Positions 1-8,329 of a stretch of DNA of 64,000 nucleotides are shown here, piece by piece (the first letter of the stretch is position 1; the number at the start of each line of letters is the position of its first letter). A model generated the notes under the pieces. The model saw only the letters and a list, made by a program, of their open reading frames with translations, searched no databases and was not told the origin of the DNA. A program made the position numbers and the translations under genes. The stretch is from NCBI RefSeq assembly GCF_014651115.1, contig NZ_BMWG01000020.1, forward strand, positions 30,994 to 94,993, written 5' to 3'. The DNA comes from Streptomyces inusitatus. Lineage in GTDB: Bacteria > Actinomycetota > Actinomycetes > Streptomycetales > Streptomycetaceae.

Positions 1-43
1 CGACTCCGCCCCCGCGCCCCCCGAGCAGGGGGGCGAGGCCGGG

Positions 44-70
44 CCCCGGGGGGGGCCGCCCCCCCCGGGG
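44..70. terminator. GC-only hairpin downstream of the fasciclin gene
   Basis: Four C plus eight G (44-55), a CCG loop, then eight C plus four G (59-70) form a perfect 12-bp stem. It lies about 60 bases past the stop of the leftward fasciclin gene, so it may end that transcript. No T-tract follows, so it is at best a hairpin-only terminator. Confidence 0.5.
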
Positions 71-132
71 TGCCCGCCCTCCGGTGCGCTCTACGGGCTC
101 CCCGCCCCGGGGCTCTTCGCCCCTCGGCGCGC

Positions 133-783
133 CTACTTGGGCATCAGGACGGTGTCGACGATGTGGACCGTGGCGTTGGCCGTCGTGACATTGCCGCAGA
201 CGACCTTCGCGCTCTCGTTCACCGTGTACGCCTCGTCCGCGCCGGCCGTGGTGATCATCCCCTTCTGGAGCGTCTCGAAGGAACCGCTCCTCAGCTGCTC
301 GGGCGCGAGGGTCTCGCCCACCACGTGGTAGGTGAGAACCTTCGTCAGCAGGTCCTTGTCCGCGAGGACCTTGTCCAGGTCGGCCTTCGGGATCTTCGCG
401 AACGCGTCGTTGGTGGGCGCGAAGACGGTGATGCCCTCGGCGTTGTTGAGGGTGTCCACGAGCCCGGCCTTCTTGACCGCCGTGACCAGGGTGGACAGCG
501 CCGGGTTGTTCGAGGCGGCGGTGGCGACGGGGTCCTTGGCCATGCCGTCGAACGAACCGGAGCCCTCCTTCGGGACGGACTGGCACGCCGTCCCGAACGG
601 CTTGTCCGCGGCCACCGCGGCGTCCTCCTCCACCGCCTTCGACTCCCGCGCCCCCGCGTCGTCCGAGGCGGACTCGGAGGCGGCCGTGTCCTTCCCCGAG
701 TCTGAGCAGGCCGCCAGGGTGAACGGCAGAACGGCCGCGGCGGCGACGGCTGCGGCGGTGCGGCGGAAGCGAAGGGCATTCAT
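133..783 (-). CDS. Fasciclin (FAS1) domain lipoprotein
   Basis: A secreted, probably lipid-anchored protein of 216 aa with one FAS1 adhesion-type domain. The start at 783 gives a clean signal peptide (Arg-rich n-region, Ala-rich core) ending in a lipobox, LAAC, with Cys about residue 26. An acidic Ser/Ala-rich linker follows, then the FAS1 fold from about residue 75. Characteristic blocks are visible: GITVFAPTNDAF, the LTYHVVGE segment and a terminal VHIVDTVLMP strand. The family mediates surface adhesion; the ligand cannot be read from sequence. An upstream in-frame start at 837 would spoil the signal peptide and is less likely. Confidence 0.85.
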   Translation of the reverse strand: MNALRFRRTAAAVAAAAVLPFTLAACSDSGKDTAASESASDDAGARESKAVEEDAAVAADKPFGTACQSVPKEGSGSFDGMAKDPVATAASNNPALSTLVTAVKKAGLVDTLNNAEGITVFAPTNDAFAKIPKADLDKVLADKDLLTKVLTYHVVGETLAPEQLRSGSFETLQKGMITTAGADEAYTVNESAKVVCGNVTTANATVHIVDTVLMPK

Positions 784-1004
784 CGAAGACTCCATGAGGG
801 TGATCGGGCTCAACGGCGGGACCGCACGCCCCGGCACCGGGCCGGGAGGGACCCCCGACCTCTCGGGCCGTGGATCCCGGACGAGCGGAACCTGCTTTCA
901 CCCGGCATTCGGAGCCGCCGCCCGGACGGATTGGTCGATCGTCCGATCAGGTGGCGACCGGCCCCGCGTTGACGCCCCCGCGTTGACGCCCCCGCCCCTC
1001 CGGG

Positions 1005-2504
1005 TCAGGGCCGTCGGCCGAGCAGCTTCCTCGCCCGGTCGAAGGCGCTGTCGCGGTCGGCGGCGAACTCCTCCTTGGTGAAGACCGGGGTGGCCAGATG
1101 CGGAGGAATGCCCGGCCCCTCGAAGGAGAACCCGCGAGGGTTGGTGTACTTCTCGTTGGAGAGCGCGAACTGCCAGCCGTTGGGCAGCGAGCGCCCCAGG
1201 GTGTCGGAGAAGATCCCCTGGGTGTTCTCCCCGATACGAGTCGTCGGCGAGGGCCGCTCGGACAGCGCCTGGGTGAAGGTCTCCCCGGCGCTGACCGTCG
1301 CCCCACCGGTGAGCAGCGCCACCGGACCGGTGTACCGGGGCACGCCCGCGGCCGGCTTCACCCGCAGGGTCTGCCGCCGGGTGAACCGCGTGTCGTCGTG
1401 CGGATCGTTCCGCGCCTGCTTGGCGAAGGCCGCGTACGGACGGTCCGTCAGCCGGGACGCGATCTGGAGCCCGAGCCCGTCGAACCCGCCTCCGTTGACC
1501 CGTACGTCCACGATCAGCCCGCGCCACGCCCCCGGCCCCGAGGTGCGCGCCCGGGTGATGATCCGGTCCAGGACCCGAGCGAGTTCGGGGGAGTCGGCGG
1601 CGTACGCGGGGGCCCCGGCGGTGTACGCGACGAAGCGGCTGATCCGCAGATAGCCGATGCCGCCGGGCAGGTCCGCGTAGCCGATCGCGCCGTTGGCGTA
1701 CTCGCGCAGCGGCTTCCCGCCCAGATCGCGGCGCTCGACGAACTCCTTGACCAGATCGTCGTACTCCTTGCTGGGATCGGCCGTCCCGGGCCGTCCGGTC
1801 TGGAAGAAGCGGGTCAGCTCGGGGGTGTTCGCGGCCAGCGCGACATGCCCGTCCCGCAGCGGGGTGACCATCTCGCTGAGAATGTCGAACAGTTCGCCGG
1901 GAGACGTCCCGGCGTGGACCCTGGGCCGGTACTTCGCCCGGGCCGCGTCCCAGTCGACCCCCCGGGCGGCGAAGAACGCGTAATTCTCCTCGAAGGTCTG
2001 CCAGAAGACGTCGAACGTGGCCACCGGATCCTTCTCCGGCGCCCGGCCGCACCGCTCCGGCAGGGCCTCGACACGGCGCATCCGCCGGGTGTCCACCGCG
2101 GCGTCCAGGCTCAGGGACGCGCGGTCGCCCGGCCCGGGCCGTACGGTCAGAACGATGCCGTCCACCTCGAACCGGACCGTGCCGCCGGGGCCCGGACGGC
2201 CCGTCTGGCGGGCGGTCGTGCCGGGGAGACAGCTGATGGCCGTGGTGTCCCAGCCGCGCAGCACCCCGTCCGCGATCACGACGCTCATGCCGTAGCCGTC
2301 CACCTCCCACACCCCGTCGGCGGGGCCGCCCGCCCGGCCCGCCGACCGGGTCTCCGGGACCGGCGGCGCGGCGGCGGCCGTGCCCACCGAGCCGGCCAGC
2401 GCGAGAGCGGTCCCCGCCGCCATGAACACGCCCCGCCCGGCCCGGCGGCCGGATCTGCGGCGGCCGGGCCCGCCGCGCCCGGCCGGCGTCACTGATGTCA
2501 CCAT
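1005..2504 (-). CDS. Secreted S41-family (C-terminal-processing-like) serine protease
   Basis: 499 aa. An Arg-rich n-region followed by an Ala-rich hydrophobic stretch (about residues 24-47) indicates export. The C-terminal half has the S41 (tail-specific protease) fold: a GLIVDVRVNGGG strand-turn, then ALLTGGATVSAGETF, where the Ser of TVSAGE is the expected nucleophile. No PDZ domain is obvious. The family cleaves unfolded or tagged proteins outside the membrane; Streptomyces carries several such enzymes of unknown target. A GGGAGAG ribosome site sits just upstream of the ATG at 2504. It is monocistronic, transcribed leftward and divergent from the serine hydrolase at 2745. Confidence 0.82.
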   Translation of the reverse strand: MVTSVTPAGRGGPGRRRSGRRAGRGVFMAAGTALALAGSVGTAAAAPPVPETRSAGRAGGPADGVWEVDGYGMSVVIADGVLRGWDTTAISCLPGTTARQTGRPGPGGTVRFEVDGIVLTVRPGPGDRASLSLDAAVDTRRMRRVEALPERCGRAPEKDPVATFDVFWQTFEENYAFFAARGVDWDAARAKYRPRVHAGTSPGELFDILSEMVTPLRDGHVALAANTPELTRFFQTGRPGTADPSKEYDDLVKEFVERRDLGGKPLREYANGAIGYADLPGGIGYLRISRFVAYTAGAPAYAADSPELARVLDRIITRARTSGPGAWRGLIVDVRVNGGGFDGLGLQIASRLTDRPYAAFAKQARNDPHDDTRFTRRQTLRVKPAAGVPRYTGPVALLTGGATVSAGETFTQALSERPSPTTRIGENTQGIFSDTLGRSLPNGWQFALSNEKYTNPRGFSFEGPGIPPHLATPVFTKEEFAADRDSAFDRARKLLGRRP

Positions 2505-2744
2505 GTCTCTCCCTCGATCGGTCGGCCCTCATCGTCCCCGGCACGGCCCGCCCGCCGCGTCCTCCCAGCGGTGCGCGAAGCGTCAACCGGTAGCCGTACG
2601 GATCGAGTTGGCACCCTTAAGGGTTCGCCTGGGACCCGGCCGCCGGAGTTCGGGGGCGAGGCCCTCCTCGATGAGGATTCGGGGCGGCCGGGGGAGCGTG
2701 AGGATGAGGTGGTCCGCCTCACCCGGCAGAAAGGCCAGCCCCCG

Positions 2745-3911
2745 ATGAACGTCAACCCGATGAACCGCCGAACGGTGCTCGCGGCGTCCGCGGCCGCCGC
2801 TCTCGCGCTCTCCGCCGCACCCGCGGCGGCCGTGCCCCGGCGGGGGAGCGCACCCGGCGGCGGACATCCGCAGGCCGAGGCGCTGCGGGCGGCGCTGGCC
2901 GGACTCCCGGACGGGGAGGCGACGAGCGCGGTGGTACGGGCCGGCGGCCGGGACGGCCGCTGGGAGGGGAGCGCCGGAGTACGGGACGTCCGACGGCCGG
3001 GCCCGGCCCTCGCCCACGGCCGGTTCCGCGCCGGCTCGGTGACCAAGGTCGTGACGGCCGCCCTGGTGCTGCGCCTCGCCGCCGACGGCGCGATCGACCT
3101 CGGCCGGCCGGTGAAGCACTATCTGCCGGATCTGCTCACACCGGCCTTCGAGCCCGTATCCGTACGGCAGTTGCTCAACCACACCAGCGGCATCCAGCCC
3201 GGCGACGTCGGCTTCGGCGAATCCTGGGAGGAGCGGTACGCCCACCGCTTCGACACGCTCGACCCGCGGGAGGTGGTTGCCTCCGGAGTGGCGAAGGGGC
3301 CGGAGTTCCGCCCCGGCGCCCGACAGCACTATCTGAACGTCAACTACACGATCCTCGCCATGCTGGTCGAGGAAGTGACCGGACGGTCGTACGAGGAGGG
3401 GGCGGCCCGGTACGTCCTCGGGCCGGCCGGTATGCGGCACACCTCGTTCCCCGGCGGCGATCCGAGGCTGCGCGGCCCGCACAACCGGGGATATCAGCTG
3501 GTCGGCGGGGAGCATGTGGATGTGACCGAGTGGAATGTGGCGGACCGCTGGGCGGCGGGGGACATGATCTCGACCGTCGACGATCTGGAACGGCTGATGA
3601 CGGCGCTCTTCCGCGCCAGGGTCGTGCCGCGGAAGCAGCTGAGCGAGATGTTCACGGTCCCCCCGGGCATCCCGGGCGCGAGCCGGACCGCCGGAATGCA
3701 GCGTTTCATGGTCGGCGGCGTCGAGGCCTGGGGCAAGACCGGGGCCCGCCCCGGCTACAACTCCGCCTTCGTCGCCACCCGGGACCTCTCCCGTACGGTC
3801 GTCTACTCGGTCACCGGCACCGACGCGCACGCCCAGGGAGAGCGCGTCGGTCTGCGCTTCGGCTTCCCCGCGCTCCTCCGGCCCGAGCCGGTCCCCTCGG
3901 CCACCGCGTGA
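2745..3911 (+). CDS. Secreted serine hydrolase of the beta-lactamase / D-Ala-D-Ala carboxypeptidase class
   Basis: Penicillin-binding-protein-like exported hydrolase, about 388 aa from the ATG at 2745 (ATG 2760 is an alternative, MNRRTVLAAS, with a possible Tat-like RR). The active-site motifs are present in order: SxxK in GSVTKVV, YxN in YLNVNYT, and a KTG-type motif in WGKTGARPGY. These define class C beta-lactamase/DD-peptidase-like enzymes, which act on peptidoglycan stem peptides or esters. Substrate is unknown. The gene is followed by a perfect 18-bp hairpin shared with the convergent type III PKS. A second paralogue of this class lies at 27880-29061. Confidence 0.85.
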   Translation: MNVNPMNRRTVLAASAAAALALSAAPAAAVPRRGSAPGGGHPQAEALRAALAGLPDGEATSAVVRAGGRDGRWEGSAGVRDVRRPGPALAHGRFRAGSVTKVVTAALVLRLAADGAIDLGRPVKHYLPDLLTPAFEPVSVRQLLNHTSGIQPGDVGFGESWEERYAHRFDTLDPREVVASGVAKGPEFRPGARQHYLNVNYTILAMLVEEVTGRSYEEGAARYVLGPAGMRHTSFPGGDPRLRGPHNRGYQLVGGEHVDVTEWNVADRWAAGDMISTVDDLERLMTALFRARVVPRKQLSEMFTVPPGIPGASRTAGMQRFMVGGVEAWGKTGARPGYNSAFVATRDLSRTVVYSVTGTDAHAQGERVGLRFGFPALLRPEPVPSATA

Positions 3912-3921
3912 GCCGGACAGG

Positions 3922-3960
3922 CGCCGGGGCGGGGCCGCGTGACGCGGCCCCGCCCCGGCG
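3922..3960. terminator. Bidirectional hairpin terminator between convergent genes
   Basis: Arms 3922-3939 and 3943-3960 are perfectly complementary over 18 bp with a TGA loop. It sits 11 bases after the serine hydrolase stop and 10 bases from the stop of the convergent type III PKS, so it can serve both. Confidence 0.8.
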
Positions 3961-3969
3961 GGGGGTGTG

Positions 3970-5073
3970 TCACACCCCGGTTCCCTCGTTCCACGCGCCC
4001 ACGACCATCTCGGTCGTGAAGCCGGGGCCGAACGCGACGACGAGGCCGGGCGACGCGTGCTCGGGCGATCCGTCGTCATGGTGACGTCTGAGGACGTCGA
4101 ACACGGAGACGCTCGACGTGTTGCCGATCCGCGCCATGCTCTCCCGGCTGTGCCGCAGCGCGCCGTCCGGAAGGGAGAGGCCCTTCTCCACACCGTCCAT
4201 GATCAGCGGGCCGCCCGTGTGGGAGACGCAGAACCCCAGGTCACCGGGTTTTGTGCCGAACTCCGCGAGGAAGGACTCTATTTCGGGTATCACCTTCGGC
4301 ACGGTGTTGCGAACGCGCGGATCGGTCTTGAAGTGGAACCCCCGCTCAGTGGTCTGCCCGGCTATCACCGACTGCGACGCGGGGAGGAGATGCTGTCTGA
4401 CGCCCCACATATGGAATCCGGTGGAAGCGGCGTCGGCACGGCGGAACACGGCGGCCGCCGCGCCGTCGCCGAAGATCCCGTTGGAGATGAAGTCGCTCAG
4501 GGTGGACTCGTCCGGCTGGAACGAGAGGGAACTCAGCTCGGCGGCGACGGCGAGGACGGTCGCGTCCGGGTAGGCCTGGAGGAAGTTGAACGCCTCCGCC
4601 ATGGCGGACACCCCGGCCGCGCAGCCCAGCTGCTGGATCGGCGTCCGGCGCATCGTCGGCCGGCAGCCGATCTCCTGGGCGATGTAGGCGTCGGGCCCGG
4701 GCAGCGCGTAGCCCGTGCAGGAGACGAACACCAGATGATCCACCTCCGCCGCCGCGACGCCCGCCGCGTCGAGCGCCCGCCGGGCGGCCTCCGAGCCGAG
4801 CCGGACGACCTCCTCGGCGTAGGACGCGTTGCGGACGCCGAAGGAGCGCTCGGAGAAGATCTCCTCAAGCCCGGCCACCAGCCGCCGGGTCTCCACCGTG
4901 GTGCTGCGTATCAGGCTCAGTCCGCGTTCGACATGGGGAACGTCGGCGAAGAGTTCGCCGAGCGCGGTGACGATCTCGTCCTGTGTCACCACATGCTCGG
5001 GTACGACGACGGCGGGGCGGGTGATCGCGACATGCGTGCTCGTTCCGCGCGCCGGGGGGTGTGTCGCTGACAA
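3970..5073 (-). CDS. Type III polyketide synthase (chalcone synthase-like)
   Basis: A 367-aa homodimeric iterative ketosynthase of the chalcone/stilbene synthase superfamily, which condenses malonyl-CoA units onto an acyl-CoA starter. The catalytic triad is intact: Cys151 in QQLGCAAG, His285 in CVSHTGGP and Asn318 in RIGNTSS. The N-terminal VPEHVVTQDE block recalls bacterial enzymes such as RppA (tetrahydroxynaphthalene synthase) and germicidin synthase, but I cannot assign the product. No tailoring P450 or oxidase adjoins it. The most upstream start is TTG at 5073, preceded by GGAAGGGAAG; no ATG lies nearby in frame. An inverted repeat about 100 bp upstream is a candidate operator. Confidence 0.88.
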   Translation of the reverse strand: MSATHPPARGTSTHVAITRPAVVVPEHVVTQDEIVTALGELFADVPHVERGLSLIRSTTVETRRLVAGLEEIFSERSFGVRNASYAEEVVRLGSEAARRALDAAGVAAAEVDHLVFVSCTGYALPGPDAYIAQEIGCRPTMRRTPIQQLGCAAGVSAMAEAFNFLQAYPDATVLAVAAELSSLSFQPDESTLSDFISNGIFGDGAAAAVFRRADAASTGFHMWGVRQHLLPASQSVIAGQTTERGFHFKTDPRVRNTVPKVIPEIESFLAEFGTKPGDLGFCVSHTGGPLIMDGVEKGLSLPDGALRHSRESMARIGNTSSVSVFDVLRRHHDDGSPEHASPGLVVAFGPGFTTEMVVGAWNEGTGV

Positions 5074-5836
5074 GGTGATCTTCCCTTCCAGGGGCTTGGC
5101 GTGATGAGTGTGGGGGGATCGCGGGACCGGAGGGGGCGGGCCCGCGACGTGACTCCAAGCGCGGGCGCACGACCGTGTGAACGGTCATGCGCCTGTCAAT
5201 ACCTTTACGGGGAATCATGAGTACCCGGACGGTTTCGCGACAAGATCAACTTTCGGACGCGGCCCCGGCGTCATGCCCCGGCCGAGGCCCGGGGGCGGAT
5301 CATCGCGCTTGATGAACGATCAACGAATGTCTCAAACTGATCGGCTCTTGCCCTCCGAACAGCCCTCGAAGAGGCGCGGTCCGGCTCTTCGGTGTGTGGA
5401 ACGAGCTTCCCGCCGGGCGGGCCGAATGGTGAATATCGGCGTCAGCGGATGAGAAAACACAGCAGACCGTGCCTGGTGCGCCGCCTCGCCTTGGAACCGT
5501 AGGCGCTCTCCGTCTCGCGCCGTGTGTAGGACGGTGAAGAGGGCCACCGCGCGCCGTCCGCCTTCGCTCCTGGTTCCGGCCAGTCGGCGGCTCTCGGCCT
5601 CGTACGCACCGCGGCGCTCTCCGCCGCACCGGATGCTCGAAGGGCGGCCGTACGCGCCGACCGCCCCCCCCCGGGGGGGGAGAGGAGGAGGGCCGCGGAT
5701 CGCGCCAGAGTCATGACCGGTCTGCGCATGCGCCGGCTCGCGGCCGGTGGAATCGGGCATTCTCTCGCTCAGGCGCGGCGTCCGCGGCGGTCCCTGTCGC
5801 GTCCTGCCCGCACCCGACCGGAGACAAGGAGAAGCC
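5074..5836. other. 763-bp intergenic region upstream of the type III PKS and the DUF gene
   Basis: No convincing gene. It holds the PKS leader, the inverted repeat at 5171-5186, a stretch around 5195-5350 visibly less G+C rich than the surroundings, and a nine-C/eight-G palindrome at 5664-5680. The open frames here lack ribosome sites and have Arg/Pro-rich translations typical of antisense shadows. Confidence 0.6.
5171..5186. promoter_or_regulatory. Inverted repeat GACCGT-N4-ACGGTC upstream of the type III PKS
   Basis: Perfect 6-bp arms with a 4-bp spacer, about 98 bp upstream of the PKS start. The size suits a small dimeric repressor. No regulator gene is adjacent, so this is only a candidate operator. 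Confidence 0.35.
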
Positions 5837-6415
5837 ATGGGGTGGCAGTTGGAGGAGTACGGGTCGTCCCACGAGGGCCGGGCGGGCGCGGTCCTGCCCG
5901 ACGGCAGCGAGCCCAAACCGGTGTACATCGACAGCGGCAGCGGCGCCAATGCGCACAGCACCAGCGAGTGGTGGGCCTACGACGGCACGCTGGGAGCGCC
6001 GAAGGCGGACCGGGTGCGCGGCTCGTGCTCGTGCGGCTGGCGCGGCACATCCCTCTATCCGCTCGACTGGTCCCAGGTGGACGACGCCGACCCGGACGAC
6101 TTCGACCTCTCGGGCCCGCACCGCGACTGGCGGCTGCACCTCGCCGATGTCGAGTCCCGCTCGGTGCCGCTGCCCGTCGGGCTCGCCGATCTCCTGGAGC
6201 GGCTGGAGCAGCAGCTGAGCGCCCTCGCGGACGACGCGCCGCTGGCCGCGCTGAAGGCCGTCGCCGCGCTGGAGCGCACCACCCACCGCGTCGGCCGGGT
6301 CGCCGCCTACGCCGCGGAGGCCGACGAGATCCCCTGGAGCGTCGTCGGCAAGGCCCTCGGCCTCGCCGAGGAGGACGCCCGGTCCCGCATCACCCACTAC
6401 AGCATCCGGCGCTGA
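5837..6415 (+). CDS. Conserved actinobacterial hypothetical protein
   Basis: A soluble acidic protein of 192 aa with no signal peptide or membrane segment. The ATG at 5837 is chosen because AAGGAG sits six bases upstream. The N-terminal half contains a CSCGWRG segment, a possible metal or fold-stabilising Cys pair. The C-terminal half (about 110-192) is helical and ends in a region resembling a helix-turn-helix (IPWSVVGKALGLAEEDARSR), seen in some Streptomyces DUF proteins. I do not recognise a function. It converges on the AA10 gene across a nested hairpin. Confidence 0.7.
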   Translation: MGWQLEEYGSSHEGRAGAVLPDGSEPKPVYIDSGSGANAHSTSEWWAYDGTLGAPKADRVRGSCSCGWRGTSLYPLDWSQVDDADPDDFDLSGPHRDWRLHLADVESRSVPLPVGLADLLERLEQQLSALADDAPLAALKAVAALERTTHRVGRVAAYAAEADEIPWSVVGKALGLAEEDARSRITHYSIRR

Positions 6416-6512
6416 GGCCGCCTCACTCCACCCGCGCGCCCGTCCGGCGGGAACGGCGGGAACAGCCTGAACGGCCGGACGGCCTGAACGGCCGGTGCCG
6501 GAGCCCCCGAAA

Positions 6513-6569
6513 GCACGGAACCGCGGTGGGCGACGGCACGCCCACCGCGGTCGTCACACGTTTCCGTGC
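6513..6569. terminator. Nested hairpin between convergent genes
   Basis: An inner perfect 13-bp stem (6520-6532 with 6539-6551) is enclosed by a second pair (GCACGGA at 6513-6519 with TCCGTGC around 6563-6569). It lies in the convergent gap after the 5837-6415 gene and the AA10 gene, and probably terminates both. Confidence 0.7.
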
Positions 6570-6596
6570 CGGCCTGCTCGCCCTACTGCCGCCGGA

Positions 6597-7112
6597 TCAG
6601 CGGACGTCGACGTCCACGCAGGCGTAGAAGGCGTTGGGAGTGTCGGCGATGTTCCACACGGCGAGCACCTTCTGCCGGCCGCTGAGGCCGCCGAAGTCGA
6701 CCTGGTGCGACACGGTCGCACCGGGCCGGGCGCCCCCGTCGTTGAACTCCGCGATCTTCTGGCCGCCGGCGTAGTACTGCCAGGTGCTGGTGGCGTGCCG
6801 CGCGGTCAGACGCCAGTTGAAGGTGGTCGTACCGCTGACGGGGGTCACCTTCCATCCCTTGCCGTCGTTGTCGAGCTCGGAGAAGAGGGACTGCCCGCCG
6901 CTACAGCTGCGCAGGCCCTTGGGTCCTTCCACGCTCTGGGGTTCGTACTTGATGGGTCCGCAGGGGACGGTGCCGGCGGCGCACTGGGCCTGTCGGCTGG
7001 GAGGGGAGGAGATATAGCCGTGAGCACTGGCCGAGCTTGCCGGCAGGCTCACGGCGAGAAGGGGTGCGATTCCCGCGCCGATGACGAAGGCCAGCTTTTT
7101 CTTCCCGTTCAT
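6597..7112 (-). CDS. AA10 lytic polysaccharide monooxygenase (chitin-binding CBP21-like)
   Basis: A secreted copper enzyme of 171 aa that oxidatively cleaves crystalline chitin or cellulose. The start at 7112 has AAGGAG upstream and gives a Sec signal peptide of about 30 residues ending ASA. Cleavage exposes His31, the N-terminal residue of the histidine brace, in HGYISSPPSRQ. The second brace histidine is His106 in TARHATSTW, and the C-terminal NAFYACVDV strand carries the usual axial aromatic residue. Single-domain length (about 140 aa mature) is standard. Substrate preference cannot be fixed by eye; the HGYISSPPSR opening suggests chitin. Confidence 0.9.
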   Translation of the reverse strand: MNGKKKLAFVIGAGIAPLLAVSLPASSASAHGYISSPPSRQAQCAAGTVPCGPIKYEPQSVEGPKGLRSCSGGQSLFSELDNDGKGWKVTPVSGTTTFNWRLTARHATSTWQYYAGGQKIAEFNDGGARPGATVSHQVDFGGLSGRQKVLAVWNIADTPNAFYACVDVDVR

Positions 7113-7368
7113 GTCCAGCTCCTTCAGCTGTGGAGGCCCCGCGGCTCCTGCCGGGCCTCGCCGAGGGCGGTGACACGCGCTTCGCCGAGCGGCGGCCGGC
7201 GTTCTGGGGGTACCGGCGGCCGTGGGTGTGACGGCGAAGTCGTATCGACCCTTGGTCTGGACCATACCCTTGTCAGGTCACGGTCAAATAGATCGGAAGC
7301 CGCCATTCCTTCGGGGTGCCGGTCGCCGAACGCCGGTCACCCCGCCCGAAGGGGTGGGTGCCGTCATG

Positions 7369-7421
7369 AAAAACCGGTCCGGCCCGGTGCGATCGCCGAG
7401 GATCACGCCGGGCCGGACCGG
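7369..7421 (-). terminator. Rho-independent terminator of the cold-shock gene
   Basis: Perfect 14-bp stem (7374-7387 with 7408-7421) around a 20-nt loop, followed on the minus strand by five T (7369-7373). It is 19 bases past the csp stop. This is a textbook intrinsic terminator, uncommon for a genome this rich in G+C. The rest of 7113-7439 holds only the AA10 leader. Confidence 0.9.
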
Positions 7422-7439
7422 AAGCGCGGGAACGCCGGG

Positions 7440-7643
7440 CTATCGCACGGTGACGTTCTCCGCCTGGGGGCCCTTCGGGCCCTGTGCGACCTCGTACGAG
7501 ACCTGATCGGCCTCGTTGAGGGACTTGTAGCCCTGGGCCTGGATGGCGGAGAAGTGCACGAAGACGTCCGGGCCGCCGTCGTCCTGCTGGATGAAGCCGA
7601 AGCCCTTGTCCGCGTTGAACCACTTCACTGTGCCTGTAGCCAT
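7440..7643 (-). CDS. csp: Cold-shock protein (CspA family)
   Basis: A 67-aa single-stranded nucleic-acid-binding beta-barrel that melts RNA secondary structure. The RNP1-like KGFGFI and RNP2-like VFVHF motifs, and the opening GTVKWFNADKGFGFIQ, are diagnostic. Length is exactly that of the family. Streptomyces has many paralogues, some constitutive; this one has its own strong terminator and is monocistronic. The gap of almost 700 bp upstream leaves room for the long structured leader typical of csp mRNAs. Confidence 0.95.
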   Translation of the reverse strand: MATGTVKWFNADKGFGFIQQDDGGPDVFVHFSAIQAQGYKSLNEADQVSYEVAQGPKGPQAENVTVR

Positions 7644-8329
7644 GCTGCTTCCCTTTCGGAGGTGCCGGACGCCTCGAAGCGGGTACGGGACCGCTCCTGA
7701 TCAGCGCACATCACGGAAGGTACGAGTTCGGCCACCGATGGCGATACGGGGAACTCGGACACCCGAACGCATCTCATGGCCGAAATTCGACCTCCTGTCG
7801 ATCGAGTGGGCGCTCGGCTCCCGGGGCGGCGGACACGGGTCGGCCGCCGGGGGCGGGGGACCGGCTGCCGACAGTGATCATGGGCCGCCCGCGCCGCCCG
7901 CCGCCGATGGGCCGGCTCGGCCGGTATTCGTCCAGCTCACCGGGTTCCCCCCGGGTGGCACCGGCCGGAAATCGCCGCTGATCGCGTGTGTCCCGGCGCT
8001 CACGCAGAGTTCGTACGCCGAGTGCGGTCGCGCGAACCCGGTCGAACGGCGGGGCCGGTGGCGAGGGCGGGCGGTGAAGACGGGCGGGTCCGCCGGGCTC
8101 GATGTCCTGCGGAACCCGCCGTTCGGTTGTCTGGAAAGAGTTCATCGGTCATGCCCGCAAGGCGGGTTGGCCGACGCCCGCGATTCTGGGAAACCCTCTT
8201 TGACCTGCTGTTTCAAGGTGTTGAGCACCTCTCGGGCGCGGTGTGCGAGGGGGTGGTGGCACACCGTTTGAATGGCCGAAGTAGCGTGGGGTTAGCATAT
8301 GAGCGCCGCCTAGCTCGAAAGAGAATCCT
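7644..8329. other. Divergent intergenic region between csp and gap
   Basis: 686 bp without a supportable gene. It must hold the csp promoter and leader (minus strand) and the gap promoter (plus strand). Close to gap the sequence around 8200-8300 becomes richer in A+T. A loose -35/-10 pair (TTGAAT near 8266, TAGCAT near 8293) has a 19-bp spacer, too wide to be convincing. Confidence 0.5.

Noticed and set aside
8200..8300. Clear sigma-70-type promoter for gap
   Set aside because: The best -35/-10 pair needs a 19-bp spacer and weak hexamers; reported only as uncertain.
7644..8329. Possible small genes in the csp-gap gap
   Set aside because: Frames lack ribosome sites and coherent codon bias; their proteins look like antisense noise.
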